This document shows positions 48,536-57,969 of a stretch of 64,000 bases of DNA, one piece after another. The stretch spans positions 20,448 through 84,447 of the forward strand of contig NZ_JAOQKC010000015.1 in NCBI RefSeq assembly GCF_025567165.1. The letters run 5' to 3'. Source of the DNA: Laedolimicola ammoniilytica. GTDB taxonomy: Bacteria; Bacillota; Clostridia; Lachnospirales; Lachnospiraceae. Both the position numbers and the translations under genes were made by a program. Positions within the stretch are counted from its first letter, which is position 1; each line of letters begins with the position of its first letter. Under the pieces are notes generated by a model, which did no database searches, was not told where the DNA came from, and saw only the letters and a program-made list of their open reading frames with translations.

Positions 48536-49489
48536 TCATTTCTGACGGGCCGCGTCCAAAATTTTCATAACAAGCAGACTGTGCTCCAGACGCTTTTCCA
48601 GCTCCACCCGGTCGTTACCCACATAGTAATCGGTAAAGGCCTGCAGCTCCTCCACAAAAATACAGTCTCTGCGGGCCAGCTCGTAATGTACCGGTTCCTG
48701 CTTATTTTCCTGATAATGGAATTCCTCGAAGCGACCGGAATTGGAATGACTGAAGATACACCCCTTATCGCCCTCAATATTCACCGACAGCGGCGCGCCG
48801 CAGTCCTTGGCGGCAATGCAGACACACTGGAACGTCGGATATTCCAGAACCAAAATGCCGGAGGTATCCACGCCTTTTTCCATGTTTGGATAATAATGCA
48901 CCGCCTTCGGCTCACCAAATAGTCCTGCCACAAAATGAATATTGTATACATTCAGGTCCATCAGCGCGCCGCCTGCCTTTTTCGGATCAAATACCGGCGC
49001 AATCTGCCCCTGCTTGAAAGCCTCATACCGGCTGGAATACTGGGAATAATTCAGTTGTACGATTTTTACATCGCCCACGCCAGGCAACAGCTCCCGTACC
49101 TTATCATAATTGGGATTATACTGGTTGGTGATAGCTTCAAAAAGAATCAGTCCCTTTGCCCGGGCCAGATCAGCCAGCTCCTTCGCCTCTGCGTAAGTCA
49201 CAGTAAAGGGCTTTTCCAGAATCACATGCTTGCCTGCATCCAGGGCCTGCTTTGCGAAGCTGTAATGCAGATGATTGGGAACCGGAAGATACAGCACATC
49301 AATCGACGCATCGGCCAGCAGCTTTTCGTAGCTGTCATAAGCCACCGGAACCTGATATTTCTCGCATAGTTCCTGCCGTTTTTCTTCCTTCCGCACATAT
49401 AAAGCCCGCACTTCCATCTCCGGAATCAGCTTCGCCGCCTCCAGAAACCATGGCACAGTCATGCCTGCTCCCACGATACCAATCCGCAT
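48536..49489 (-). CDS. Gfo/Idh/MocA-family oxidoreductase
   Basis: An NAD(P)-dependent dehydrogenase of 317 residues. The N-terminal Rossmann motif GIVGAGMTVP is slightly unusual after GAG. EKP is in VILEKPFTVTYAEAKEL and the substrate domain includes GGALMDLNVYNIHFVAGLFG. The family oxidises or epimerises sugars and cyclitols or reduces biliverdin-like substrates; the substrate here cannot be told. The ATG at 49489 has CAGGAGG 9 bases ahead; an upstream frame to 49567 is not used. A CTGACA/TATAAT promoter lies upstream. It probably forms an operon with corA, with no obvious functional link. Confidence 0.9.
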   Translation of the reverse strand: MRIGIVGAGMTVPWFLEAAKLIPEMEVRALYVRKEEKRQELCEKYQVPVAYDSYEKLLADASIDVLYLPVPNHLHYSFAKQALDAGKHVILEKPFTVTYAEAKELADLARAKGLILFEAITNQYNPNYDKVRELLPGVGDVKIVQLNYSQYSSRYEAFKQGQIAPVFDPKKAGGALMDLNVYNIHFVAGLFGEPKAVHYYPNMEKGVDTSGILVLEYPTFQCVCIAAKDCGAPLSVNIEGDKGCIFSHSNSGRFEEFHYQENKQEPVHYELARRDCIFVEELQAFTDYYVGNDRVELEKRLEHSLLVMKILDAARQK

Positions 49490-49597
49490 AAATATTTCCT
49501 CCTGAATTTGTTTTATTTTCCACAATAAATCTGTAATAACTCTATATTCCCAAACAGCTTGCGCCAATCATATAAACAGGTTGGTATAGATACATTT

Positions 49598-49626
49598 ATT
49601 ATACCACGCCGAGTCCATCCTGTCAG
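49598..49626 (-). promoter_or_regulatory. Promoter of the Gfo/Idh-corA unit
   Basis: On the minus strand CTGACA and TATAAT are 17 bases apart, with TG just upstream of the -10. It sits right behind the pheT terminator. Confidence 0.7.
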
Positions 49627-49632
49627 CACAAA

Positions 49633-49672
49633 ACAGGACACGGCCCCCATTTTCCGGGAATCCATGTCCTGT
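49633..49672 (-). terminator. pheT terminator
   Basis: Arms 49633-49643 and 49662-49672 (ACAGGACACGG and CCATGTCCTGT) pair with one G-T; the minus-strand message continues with TTTTG. Confidence 0.7.
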
Positions 49673-49691
49673 AATTTTTTACAGATTCAGC

Positions 49692-52112
49692 TTACTGACG
49701 AAGCTCGGCGTTCAGGCCCTCCAGGCCCTTCAGGATCCGCTTCATGGCTGCGGAGATATCGCTCTCCTCCAGGGTCTTGTCCTTGCCACGGAATACGATT
49801 GAGTAAGCCACGGACTTGTAGCCGTCCTTAATCTGGCTTCCCTCGTAGATATCGAACAGCTTGAAGCTCTCCAGATGGCTGCCACCCTTCTGCTCGATGA
49901 CTTCCTCGATCTGGCCAGCCAGAACGTTCTTCGGGATTACCATGGAAATGTCACGGGTTACCGCCGGGAACTTGGCGATTCCCTCGTACTTGCGGTCGAA
50001 AGTAGCCATCTCGGTTACCACCGGCATATCCAGAACTGCCACATAAGCGCGCTCACCGATGCCGTAGTTGTCCGCAACCACCGGATGAACCTCGCCCAGG
50101 TATCCAATCAGCTTCTCATCGTAGCAGATGTTCGCCTGACGACCCGGGTGCAGGTAGTTCTTGCCAGCCTTCGGATCGTAATGTACACGATCACGCATAC
50201 CAAGCTTCTCCAGGAACTCCTCAACAACGCCCTTCATATTGTAGAAATCGCCGTCGCCATACATACCCAGCGTGAACTGCATACGCTCGTCCGGAAGTTC
50301 ACTAAGCGGCAGCTCCTTTGCGATATAGATGTTGCCCAGCTCATAAAGGCGTACATTCTTATTTCTGCGGTTGTAGTTGGTAGCCAGGGAGGTCAGCATG
50401 CCATTCATGGATGTAGTACGCATGATACTGAAGTCCTCGCCCAGTGGATTGGAGATCTTGATGGCCTGACGCATGGGATCATCGGCATTCAGAAGCAGCT
50501 TATCAAATACCTTCGGGCTTTCAAAGGAATAGGTCATGCCCTGGGAGAAGCCGCAGAATTCCGCGATATCTCTTGCCACTGCTTCCACACGGAGCTTGAA
50601 CGGAAGCTTGCCGGTGGTTGCCTCTCCTCTCGGAAGAGTGGTTGGGATATTGTCATAACCGAAGAAACGCGCTACCTCCTCGGCCACATCTGCCAGACGG
50701 TGAATATCCTGACGGAAGGTGGGCGCTACAATCTCGTTGGTCTTCTCATCGTAATCCAGTTCTACCAGCTTCAGGTAATCCAGCATCTGCTCCTTGGTCA
50801 GATCGGTTCCCAGCAGGGCGTTGATCTTGTCTGCGTCAAACTCGACTCTGGAGGGCTCGCTCTTTCCGTTGTATACATCTACCATGCCGTCTACCACTTC
50901 GCCGGCCCCAAGCTCCTCGATAAGCTGGCAGGCACGGTCGATGGCTGCCTGGGCATTGTTCGGATCCAGTCCCTTTTCGAACTTACCGGAAGCATCTGTA
51001 CGAAGTCCGATACGCTTTGCGGAAAGACGAATGTTCACGCCGTCGAAGCAGGCTGCCTCGAACAGCATAGTCTTTACATTATCGGTAATCATAGAATTCT
51101 CGCCGCCCATGATACCTGCGATGCCAACTGCTTTCTCGCCGTCACAGATCATCAGGACATTTTCATCCATAGTACGCTCCTGGCCGTCCAGAGTCACGAA
51201 CTTCTCACCCTCATCGGCGCGGCGTACCAGAATCTGATGACCGGCAATGGTGTCCAGGTCGTAAGCGTGCATGGGCTGACCATACTCTTCCATGACATAG
51301 TTGGTGATATCGACGATGTTGTTAATCGGGCGGATACCATTGACTGCCAGTCTGCGCTGCATCCACTTGGGTGACGGAGCCAGCTTGATGTTCTTTACGA
51401 CTCTCGCGCAGTAACGGGGGCAGAGATCTGCGTCCTTTACATCTACTTTAATATAGTCATTTACATCTCCGCCGGAACCCTTTACGGTTACCACAGGCGG
51501 TACGAATTTTTTGCGGAAGGTAGCGGCTGCCTCACGAGCAATACCGATAACGCTATAGCAGTCCACCCGGTTAGAAGTAATCTCGTACTCAAATACTACG
51601 TCATCCAGACCCAGGGCGTGGATAGCGCTCTCGCCTACCACAGCGTCGTCCGAGAAGATGTAGATGCCGTACTCCGGGGCCTCCGGGTACATTTCACGAC
51701 TCTGACCCAACTCCTCGATGGAGCACATCATACCGTTGGACTCCACGCCGCGAAGCTTGCCCTTCTTAATCTTGATTCCGCCCGGGGTCATCTTGCCGTC
51801 ATGTCCGCCAGCCACGCGGCCGCCGTCCAGAACTACCGGAACCTTCTGTCCTTCTTTGACATTTGGAGCGCCTGTAACGATCTGAACCGGCTCTGACTCT
51901 CCAATATTGACCTGGCATACTACCAGCTTATCCGCATCCGGATGCTGCTCAATCTTTACAATCTGTCCAATGATGATATTTTCCAGGTCGGCATCCAGCT
52001 TGGTGAAGCCCTCGACCTTGGTTCCGGAAAGCGTCATTGCGTCGGTATATTCCTGGGCCGTCACATCCAGATCGGGCACATATGCTTTAATCCATGATAA
52101 AGATGTATCCAT
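49692..52112 (-). CDS. pheT: Phenylalanyl-tRNA synthetase beta subunit
   Basis: The 806-residue beta subunit, normal in length. It begins DTSLSWIKAYVPDLDVTAQEYTDAMTLSGTKVEG, then an EMAP/tRNA-binding domain (IIIGQIVKIEQHPDADKLVVCQV), the editing B3/B4 region (EYEITSNRVDCYSVIGIAREAAA), B5, the synthetase-like core (RVEAVARDIAEFCGFSQGMTYSF region) and a C-terminal anticodon-binding domain (PAVTRDISMVI). AGAGGAG precedes the ATG. It follows pheS by 77 bases and shares its T-box-controlled message. It ends at a terminator. Confidence 0.98.
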   Translation of the reverse strand: MDTSLSWIKAYVPDLDVTAQEYTDAMTLSGTKVEGFTKLDADLENIIIGQIVKIEQHPDADKLVVCQVNIGESEPVQIVTGAPNVKEGQKVPVVLDGGRVAGGHDGKMTPGGIKIKKGKLRGVESNGMMCSIEELGQSREMYPEAPEYGIYIFSDDAVVGESAIHALGLDDVVFEYEITSNRVDCYSVIGIAREAAATFRKKFVPPVVTVKGSGGDVNDYIKVDVKDADLCPRYCARVVKNIKLAPSPKWMQRRLAVNGIRPINNIVDITNYVMEEYGQPMHAYDLDTIAGHQILVRRADEGEKFVTLDGQERTMDENVLMICDGEKAVGIAGIMGGENSMITDNVKTMLFEAACFDGVNIRLSAKRIGLRTDASGKFEKGLDPNNAQAAIDRACQLIEELGAGEVVDGMVDVYNGKSEPSRVEFDADKINALLGTDLTKEQMLDYLKLVELDYDEKTNEIVAPTFRQDIHRLADVAEEVARFFGYDNIPTTLPRGEATTGKLPFKLRVEAVARDIAEFCGFSQGMTYSFESPKVFDKLLLNADDPMRQAIKISNPLGEDFSIMRTTSMNGMLTSLATNYNRRNKNVRLYELGNIYIAKELPLSELPDERMQFTLGMYGDGDFYNMKGVVEEFLEKLGMRDRVHYDPKAGKNYLHPGRQANICYDEKLIGYLGEVHPVVADNYGIGERAYVAVLDMPVVTEMATFDRKYEGIAKFPAVTRDISMVIPKNVLAGQIEEVIEQKGGSHLESFKLFDIYEGSQIKDGYKSVAYSIVFRGKDKTLEESDISAAMKRILKGLEGLNAELRQ

Positions 52113-52189
52113 TTTTATTCTCCTCTCTTTCTATCACGTACGCTCCTCGTGCTACGCTCGAGAAAACGAACCAGCACGGCTCACTGCTA

Positions 52190-53218
52190 TCAAAACTGTT
52201 TCAGGAACCGAATATCGTTCTCATACAGCAGTCTCATGTCATCAATCTCATACTTCAGCAGCGCAATTCTCTCCAGACCTACGCCAAAGGCAAAGCCGGT
52301 ATACTCGTTGGGATCGATCCCACACATCTCCAGTACATGGGGATGTACCATACCGCAGCCCAGGATCTCGATCCAGCCGCTGCCCTTGCAGAAACGGCAG
52401 CCCTTGCCGCCGCATTTGAAGCAACTTACATCTACCTCGGCACTGGGCTCTGTGAATGGGAAATGATGGGGACGGAACTTGGTCTTCGTCTCCGCGCCGA
52501 ACATCTCTTTCGCGAACTCCTCCAGAGTCCCCTTCAGGTCTGCAAATGTGATGTTCTTGTCCACAACCAGACCCTCGATCTGATGGAACGATGGAGAATG
52601 AGTCGCGTCCACCTCATCGGAACGGAACACGCGTCCCGGAGCGATCATACGGATGGGCAGCTTGCCCTGCTCCATGACACGGGCCTGGCACGGGGATGTC
52701 TGGGTACGCAGTACAATGTTTTTATTGATATAGAAGGTATCCTGCTCGTCCTTGGCCGGGTGTCCTTCCGGAATATTCAATTTTTCAAAATTGTAAAGGT
52801 CATACTCGATCTCGGGTCCTTCCACTACCTCGTAGCCCATGCCGACAAAGATACGTTCTACCTCTTCCAGGGCGATGGTGTTCGGATGACGATGGCCTAC
52901 GTTGTTCTTCTTCGCAGGAAGGGTTACGTCGATGATTTCTGCCTTCAGCTTCTCCTCACGAACCATGGCTTCCATCTTTGCCTTGGCTTCTTCCAGAACC
53001 CTTTCAATCTCTTCACGAGTCTCATTGACCAGCTGGCCTACCTTCGGTCTGTCCTCAGGAGCCACGTCCTTCATACTCTTCAATACGTTGGTCAGTTCAC
53101 CTTTTTTGCCGAGAATCGCCACGCGAGCGTCATTCAGTGTGTTCAGATTCTTTGCTTCCCGAATCTGCGCAATGGCATTTTCCCGGATTTTCTGCAGTTT
53201 TTCCTTCATTGTTCTCAC
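52190..53218 (-). CDS. pheS: Phenylalanyl-tRNA synthetase alpha subunit
   Basis: The catalytic alpha subunit of a class II synthetase, 342 residues. An N-terminal coiled coil (about 1-90) is followed by RHPNTIALEEVERIFVGMGYEVVEGPEIEYD (motif 1 region), RTQTSPCQARVM and PGRVFRSDEVDATHSPSFHQIEGLVVD (motif 2), and GCGMVHPHVLEMCGIDPNEYTGFAFGVGLERIALLKY (motif 3). A CFKCGGKGCRFCKGSGW insert carries two cysteine pairs, a possible zinc knuckle. Regulation is by the T-box leader upstream; a palindromic element lies between that leader and the gene. Confidence 0.98.
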   Translation of the reverse strand: MRTMKEKLQKIRENAIAQIREAKNLNTLNDARVAILGKKGELTNVLKSMKDVAPEDRPKVGQLVNETREEIERVLEEAKAKMEAMVREEKLKAEIIDVTLPAKKNNVGHRHPNTIALEEVERIFVGMGYEVVEGPEIEYDLYNFEKLNIPEGHPAKDEQDTFYINKNIVLRTQTSPCQARVMEQGKLPIRMIAPGRVFRSDEVDATHSPSFHQIEGLVVDKNITFADLKGTLEEFAKEMFGAETKTKFRPHHFPFTEPSAEVDVSCFKCGGKGCRFCKGSGWIEILGCGMVHPHVLEMCGIDPNEYTGFAFGVGLERIALLKYEIDDMRLLYENDIRFLKQF

Positions 53219-53256
53219 CTTTCCTGATTGTTGGTTTTTAAGGGACGTATACTCCA

Positions 53257-53373
53257 GGGCAGTTTCAGAAAGCTATCGCCTTCTGAAACTCGCGGCTTTC
53301 GCCGCATAGGCAATTTCAAAAACAGACATTTGTGTGCAAGCACCCAACTGCCTGCTTTTGAAACTGCCTGCCC
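53257..53373. repeat. Palindromic three-hairpin element (copy 2)
   Basis: Three hairpins in the same order as at 3557-3687. A has perfect 10-bp arms AGTTTCAGAA/TTCTGAAACT (53261-53270, 53281-53290). B is GCGGC-TTTC-GCCGC (53292-53305). C has 13-base arms (53309-53321 and 53356-53368) with one mismatch and a 34-base loop. As in copy 1, arms of A and C share sequence, and B is followed by CATA. It lies in the pheS 5' leader, after the T-box terminator, and would be part of the pheST message. Confidence 0.6.
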
Positions 53374-53391
53374 TTCTCAATGCGAACGCGC

Positions 53392-53660
53392 AAAAAAAGC
53401 TCCATCCCTACACAGTAGGGACGGAGCATATATTCCGCGGTACCACCCTGATTCCTGTCTCTTCATTTATCGGACAGGCTCTCATCTTCTGCGTAACGTG
53501 CAGGCTGCGTCATCGCCTACCAAAGTTCTTCAGCGATGCTGCTCCGGTGGGAATTTCGCACTCTCTTCTGAACTTAAGCCCGCTCACAGCCGCTGACGGT
53601 CTCTCTCTGAAAGAAGAAGAAAGGTTACTGTGCACCTTCGTTGCATTTGTCATATCAAGG
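53392..53660 (-). ncRNA. T-box leader of pheST (Phe specifier)
   Basis: The minus strand contains AGGGTGGTACCGCGG (53435-53449), the tRNA-acceptor-binding T-box sequence, followed by a terminator of 12-13 bp (GCTCCGTCCCTAC-type stem, 53399-53427) and seven T residues ending near 53392. In Stem I, GGTG and CACC can form the base and a loop holds GAAATTCC; the TTC at 53551-53553 is a phenylalanine specifier. Uncharged tRNA-Phe should favour the antiterminator and allow pheST expression. The consensus promoter lies just upstream. Confidence 0.93.
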
Positions 53661-53663
53661 ATT

Positions 53664-53693
53664 ATTCTAAACCTTTACGAGCGAAGATGTCAA
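53664..53693 (-). promoter_or_regulatory. pheST promoter
   Basis: On the minus strand TTGACA and TAGAAT are 18 bases apart, placing the start at about 53656, just ahead of T-box Stem I and just past the MocR gene's stop. Confidence 0.75.
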
Positions 53694-53704
53694 GTACTTA
53701 TTTT

Positions 53705-55108
53705 TTATCGCCACACCTCTGTCAGGCTCCGGGCTGCCTGCGCCAGCTCCTCCTCCGTCATGGTGGCATAGCCCAGAAGGATTGTCGCGCCCTGCCCCGC
53801 CCCACTGTCTGCACCGTCGATACTGTACTCGGACAGGGGATACACCCGGATATGCACAGCTTCCGCACGGCGGATGAGCTCCGCTTCGGTCCAGTCATCG
53901 GAAAATTCCAGCAGCAGATGGACGCCGGCGTCTTCTCCGCGGATGGTGCAGACCCCAGACAGCTGTTTCAGCTCATCCACGAGAATCTCCTGCTTATGGC
54001 CGTAGATGGCGCGCATCCGGTTCAGATGACGTTCGTAGTGGCCTTCTTTAAGGAAGCTGTTCAGGATCATCTGATCGATACGGGATACCGTGGAGGAAAA
54101 CCGCTGAAGCTCCGGTTCGCAGGTCGCGAGAAGCGGCTCCGGCAGCACCAGGTAGCTGATTCGGATGGCAGGCGCGATGGATTTGGAGAAGGTTCCGATG
54201 TAAATGACTTTCCCTGTCCGATCCACGCCCTGCAATGCGGGAATCGGCTTGCCGCGATAACGGAATTCGCTGTCGTAATCGTCCTCGATGAGATAGCGTT
54301 CCGGCTTTTCCGCAGCCCATTTCAGGAGCTCCAGACGCCGTTTGATGGGCATCACGATACCGAGGGGATACTGATGGGAGGGCATGACGTAAGCCACATC
54401 CGCGCCGGACGCGGTCAGCTCCTCCACCCGCATGCCAGAGGCGTCCACAGGCACGGTACAGAGCTGAAATCCCATTTTTTCGAATATCCCGTAAGCATGC
54501 TTGTAGGTGGGGCTCTCCATGGCCAGCCTTCGTTTTCCCAGAATCGCGGATATCAGCATCATCAGATAGTCGTTTCCCGCTCCCAGCACAACCTGCTCCG
54601 GACGGCAGTTGACGCCCCGGGCCTGGTGAAGGTACCGGCTGATGGTCTCCCGGAGCTCCCACTCGCCCTTGGGATCCCCCAGCTGGAACAGCTCCTTCCG
54701 ATCATCCAGTAGCACATTTCTTGTGATCTTACGCCATACGCCATAGGGAAAGCTGTCCAGATCGATGCCGTTGGGCGTAAAGTCGTATTTCCAGTGTTTT
54801 TCTTCGGTCTTTGGCGCGATTTCCCCTCCGTCCTCCCCGGTCTTCAGATGATACAGCCCTTCAATCCGGCAGGCATAATAGCCCTTGCAGGGAACAGACT
54901 CCACATACCCTTCCGACAGCAGCTGATCATAAGCCAGATCCACAGTGCTGCGGCTTACTTCCAGATAACGAGAAAGAGCCCGGCTGGAGGGAAGCTTCTC
55001 TCCAGCCAGGATCTTATGTTCCTGGATATCCTGTTTGATATAATGGTAAATCTGTTCGTACAAAGGCGTTTCTGCCTTTGCGTTCAGGCTTATCGTCAGT
55101 TCTCGCAT
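53705..55108 (-). CDS. MocR-type transcriptional regulator (GntR plus aminotransferase fold)
   Basis: This 467-residue regulator has an N-terminal GntR winged helix (PLYEQIYHYIKQDIQEHKILAGEKLPSSRALSRYLEVSRSTVDLAYDQLLSEGYVES) joined to a fold-type I aminotransferase domain. The PLP lysine is in YIGTFSKSIAPAIRISYLV, preceded by LIEDDYDSEFRYRGKPIPAL. MocR proteins use PLP or an amino-acid adduct as the effector and often control vitamin B6 or GABA genes; no pdxST or gabT lies nearby, so the target is unknown. It starts 7 bases after the glnS stop and is probably read through from glnS. Confidence 0.92.
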   Translation of the reverse strand: MRELTISLNAKAETPLYEQIYHYIKQDIQEHKILAGEKLPSSRALSRYLEVSRSTVDLAYDQLLSEGYVESVPCKGYYACRIEGLYHLKTGEDGGEIAPKTEEKHWKYDFTPNGIDLDSFPYGVWRKITRNVLLDDRKELFQLGDPKGEWELRETISRYLHQARGVNCRPEQVVLGAGNDYLMMLISAILGKRRLAMESPTYKHAYGIFEKMGFQLCTVPVDASGMRVEELTASGADVAYVMPSHQYPLGIVMPIKRRLELLKWAAEKPERYLIEDDYDSEFRYRGKPIPALQGVDRTGKVIYIGTFSKSIAPAIRISYLVLPEPLLATCEPELQRFSSTVSRIDQMILNSFLKEGHYERHLNRMRAIYGHKQEILVDELKQLSGVCTIRGEDAGVHLLLEFSDDWTEAELIRRAEAVHIRVYPLSEYSIDGADSGAGQGATILLGYATMTEEELAQAARSLTEVWR

Positions 55109-55115
55109 CGGTCTC

Positions 55116-56783
55116 TTATGCCTTCGGAAGCTTAAAGGAGCTCTTCAGGGATACAATTCGGTTAAATACCATTTTTTCCGGAGTAGAATCCTTGTAGTCC
55201 ACACAGAAGAAGCCGTTTCTTACAAACTGGAAGCTGTCAAAGGCCTTAGCGCCCTCGAAGCCTGGCTCCAGGTACGCATGCTCTACCACGGTCAGGGAGT
55301 TGGGATTCAGGTTCAGACTGCCATCCTCATTGTATACGCCCTTTTCCTCGTCGATGATGTTCTCATACAGACGAACCTCTGCGTCGATGGCGTAGGGAGC
55401 CGGTACCCAGTGGATGGTTCCCTTCACCTTACGGCCGGTGAAGCCGCTTCCTGCCTTCGTCTCCGGATCGTAGGTGCAATGTACCTCGATGACCTTGCCA
55501 TTCTCGTCCTTGACAAAGCTCTCACATTTTACAAAGTAAGCGTGCATCAGGCGCACCTCGTTTCCTGGGAAGAGGCGGAAATACTTCTTCGGCGGCTCCT
55601 CCATAAAATCGTCGCGCTCAATGTAGAGCTCCCGGCAGAAGGGAATCTTACGGCTGCCAAGCTCCTCATTTTCCAGGTTGTTGGCTGCGTCCAGATACTC
55701 GACCTGGCCTTCCGGATAGTTGTCGATCACCAGTTTAATCGGGTCGAGAACTGCCATCAGACGCGGCTTCTTCAGCTTCAGATCCTCGCGGATACAGTAC
55801 TCCAGCATCGCATAGTCTACGGAAGATTGGCTCTTGGATACGCCGCAGAGATCTACGAACATTTTGATGGACTCCGGCGTGAAACCGCGGCGGCGGAGCG
55901 CTGCGATAGATACCAGACGGGGATCGTCCCAGCCGTCTACGATGCCTTCCTCTACCAGCTTTTTAATGTATCGCTTGCCTGTGACCACGTTGGTCAGGTA
56001 CATCTTCGCGAACTCGATCTGTCTGGGCGGATGCGGGTATTCCAGTTCCCGTACAACCCAGTCGTACAGCGGTCTGTGATCCTCAAACTCCAGGGTACAG
56101 ATGGAATGAGTGATACCCTCGATAGCGTCCTCGATGGGATGCGCGAAATCGTACATCGGGTAGATACACCATTTGTCTCCGGTGTTGTGATGGCTGATAT
56201 GTGCCACACGGTAAATGATCGGGTCGCGCATGTTCATATTCGGGGAGGCCATGTCGATCCTGGCACGCAGCACCTTCTCTCCGTCCGCGTACTTGCCCGC
56301 TTTCATCTCCTCAAAGAGCCTCAGGTTTTCCTCGATGCTCCGGTTCCGATAGGGACTCTCCTTGCCTGGCTCGGTCAGGGTTCCACGATATTCACGCATC
56401 TCCTCCGCTGTCAGATCGCAAACGAATGCCTTTCCCTTCTTAATCAGTTTTACAGCTGCTTCATACATCTGGTCAAAGTAGTTAGAAGCAAAGTACAAAC
56501 GATCTTCCCAGTCTGCGCCCAGCCACTTGATATCCGCTAAAATGGACTCTACGAACTCGGTTTTCTCTTTTGTCGGGTTCGTATCGTCAAAACGCATGTT
56601 GAATTTGCCGTGGTATTTCTGAGCCAGTCCGTAGTTCAACAGGATGGACTTGGCATGTCCGATATGCAGGTAACCGTTGGGCTCCGGCGGGAAACGGGTG
56701 TGGACGGTATCGTATACGCCCTCCGCAAGATCCTTCTCTATGGCCTGCTCAATAAAATTTTTGCTCGTAGCCTCGTTTTCCAT
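55116..56783 (-). CDS. glnS: Glutaminyl-tRNA synthetase
   Basis: A class I synthetase of 555 residues. HIGH is at residues 40-43 (PPEPNGYLHIGHAKSI) and the second catalytic motif is VVTGKR, in place of the VMSKR of Escherichia coli. MRFDDTNPTKEKTEFVESI, the GWDDPRLVSIAALRRRGFTPESI block and the C-terminal anticodon-binding beta barrels are present. True GlnRS is uncommon in Firmicutes, most of which use GatCAB, but it is found in a number of Clostridia. A promoter lies at 56876-56904; I see no T-box. Confidence 0.96.
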   Translation of the reverse strand: MENEATSKNFIEQAIEKDLAEGVYDTVHTRFPPEPNGYLHIGHAKSILLNYGLAQKYHGKFNMRFDDTNPTKEKTEFVESILADIKWLGADWEDRLYFASNYFDQMYEAAVKLIKKGKAFVCDLTAEEMREYRGTLTEPGKESPYRNRSIEENLRLFEEMKAGKYADGEKVLRARIDMASPNMNMRDPIIYRVAHISHHNTGDKWCIYPMYDFAHPIEDAIEGITHSICTLEFEDHRPLYDWVVRELEYPHPPRQIEFAKMYLTNVVTGKRYIKKLVEEGIVDGWDDPRLVSIAALRRRGFTPESIKMFVDLCGVSKSQSSVDYAMLEYCIREDLKLKKPRLMAVLDPIKLVIDNYPEGQVEYLDAANNLENEELGSRKIPFCRELYIERDDFMEEPPKKYFRLFPGNEVRLMHAYFVKCESFVKDENGKVIEVHCTYDPETKAGSGFTGRKVKGTIHWVPAPYAIDAEVRLYENIIDEEKGVYNEDGSLNLNPNSLTVVEHAYLEPGFEGAKAFDSFQFVRNGFFCVDYKDSTPEKMVFNRIVSLKSSFKLPKA

Positions 56784-56875
56784 AACGCTTCCTCGTTTCT
56801 GTTTGTATTTTCATTCGTATGAATTCTCTACTGTTCACTCCGTTCTCAGTAATATGAATTCCATATTTATCAAAA

Positions 56876-56904
56876 ATGATAACATAAATTTACTTATAAT
56901 TCAA
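56876..56904 (-). promoter_or_regulatory. glnS promoter
   Basis: On the minus strand TTGAAT and TATCAT are 17 bases apart. The leader of about 85 bases is AT-rich, with no T-box sequence. Confidence 0.6.
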
Positions 56905-56958
56905 CACCTACCGTTCACAGCAAAACCTTTTGCAGAACAGCGCTATGAACCTTTCTGC

Positions 56959-57909
56959 CTATTCGCAGTAACCGGTTTTGAAATCAATGATGTTCCTCAG
57001 GGGCCGCTTCACCATATAACACTCCAGATTCTCGATACAGATGGTCAGGATCTGTTCCAGGGTCTCGGGGAGGGCGTAGCCGCCGGAGATGTGGGGGGTC
57101 AGGATGACATTTTCCATATCCCAGAGAGGGTGATCGGCGGGCAGAGGCTCCGGATCGGTTACGTCCAGGCATGCTCCGGCGATGCGCTTTTCCTGCAGGG
57201 CCTGCACCAATGCGTCAGTATCTACAGTGATGCCGCGGCCCACATTGATGAGGACGGCGTTCTCTTTCATCAGCGCCAGGCGCTCCGCGTTCATCATATG
57301 GTAGGTATCCTGATTGCCCGGCAGGCTCATGGCTACGATATCGGCCTTGGGAAGCTCCCGTTCCAGGCGCTCCAGAGTGTAGAGATCGTCCACGCCCTCG
57401 GGCTTGCGGCCCTCGTGGCGCTTGATGCCCACGGTACGACAGCCCAGGGCCTTCATCTTCTGGGCGAACATGGTTCCAATGTCTCCCATACCGATGACCA
57501 GCACCCGGCTTCCCTGTATCACATGCACATGTCCCTCGCTCTTCCAGACATGCTCCCGCTGGTTCCGGGCATACAGGTTTAACTTTTTCTGAAGCTCAAA
57601 GAGAACGCCTATCATATGTTCGGAGATGGCCAGACCGTAAGCGCCGGTGGCATTGGTCAGCACCGCCTCCTTCGGCAATGCGCCGTCGCAGAAGCCTTCC
57701 GTTCCGGCGTTATTAAGCTGCAGCCATTTCAGCTCCTCCGCATACTTCAAAAGCGCAGGATCCACATTTCCCAGGATGACCTCCGCGTCCCGGATGACTT
57801 CTTCTGTCACGTCTTTTTTCAGGCAGTAACAGAATTTCAGATGACGGAAATTCATCTCCAGACGCTCTTTCTGTCTCTCGTTCAGAGGCAGCGTAACCAG
57901 AATCTTCAT
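56959..57909 (-). CDS. D-isomer specific 2-hydroxyacid dehydrogenase
   Basis: An NAD-dependent oxidoreductase of 316 residues. The nucleotide site is VLVIGMGDIGTMFAQKM; catalytic residues of the family are in INVGRGITVDTDAL (Arg), DVTDPEPLP (Glu) and LTPHISGGYA (His). The family includes phosphoglycerate, glycerate and D-lactate dehydrogenases; the N-terminal sequence does not settle the substrate. The ATG at 57909 has GGAGG with 7 bases spacing, better than ATG 57915, which is one base from that site. It follows parC by 60 bases. Confidence 0.92.
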   Translation of the reverse strand: MKILVTLPLNERQKERLEMNFRHLKFCYCLKKDVTEEVIRDAEVILGNVDPALLKYAEELKWLQLNNAGTEGFCDGALPKEAVLTNATGAYGLAISEHMIGVLFELQKKLNLYARNQREHVWKSEGHVHVIQGSRVLVIGMGDIGTMFAQKMKALGCRTVGIKRHEGRKPEGVDDLYTLERLERELPKADIVAMSLPGNQDTYHMMNAERLALMKENAVLINVGRGITVDTDALVQALQEKRIAGACLDVTDPEPLPADHPLWDMENVILTPHISGGYALPETLEQILTICIENLECYMVKRPLRNIIDFKTGYCE

Positions 57910-57969
57910 AACCATTCCTCCTCGTGCGGAATCGGCGCCAGATGCCGGCCTTTTTTCCGCGTTTTTGCC

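Noticed and set aside
49875..51374. 499-codon open frame antisense to pheT
   Set aside because: It mirrors a certain gene, has no domain, promoter or ribosome site, and similar long antisense frames occur opposite leuS, glnS and parE.
56784..56958. Possible T-box ahead of glnS
   Set aside because: No GGTACCGCG-type sequence, no terminator and too little space; the leader is AT-rich.
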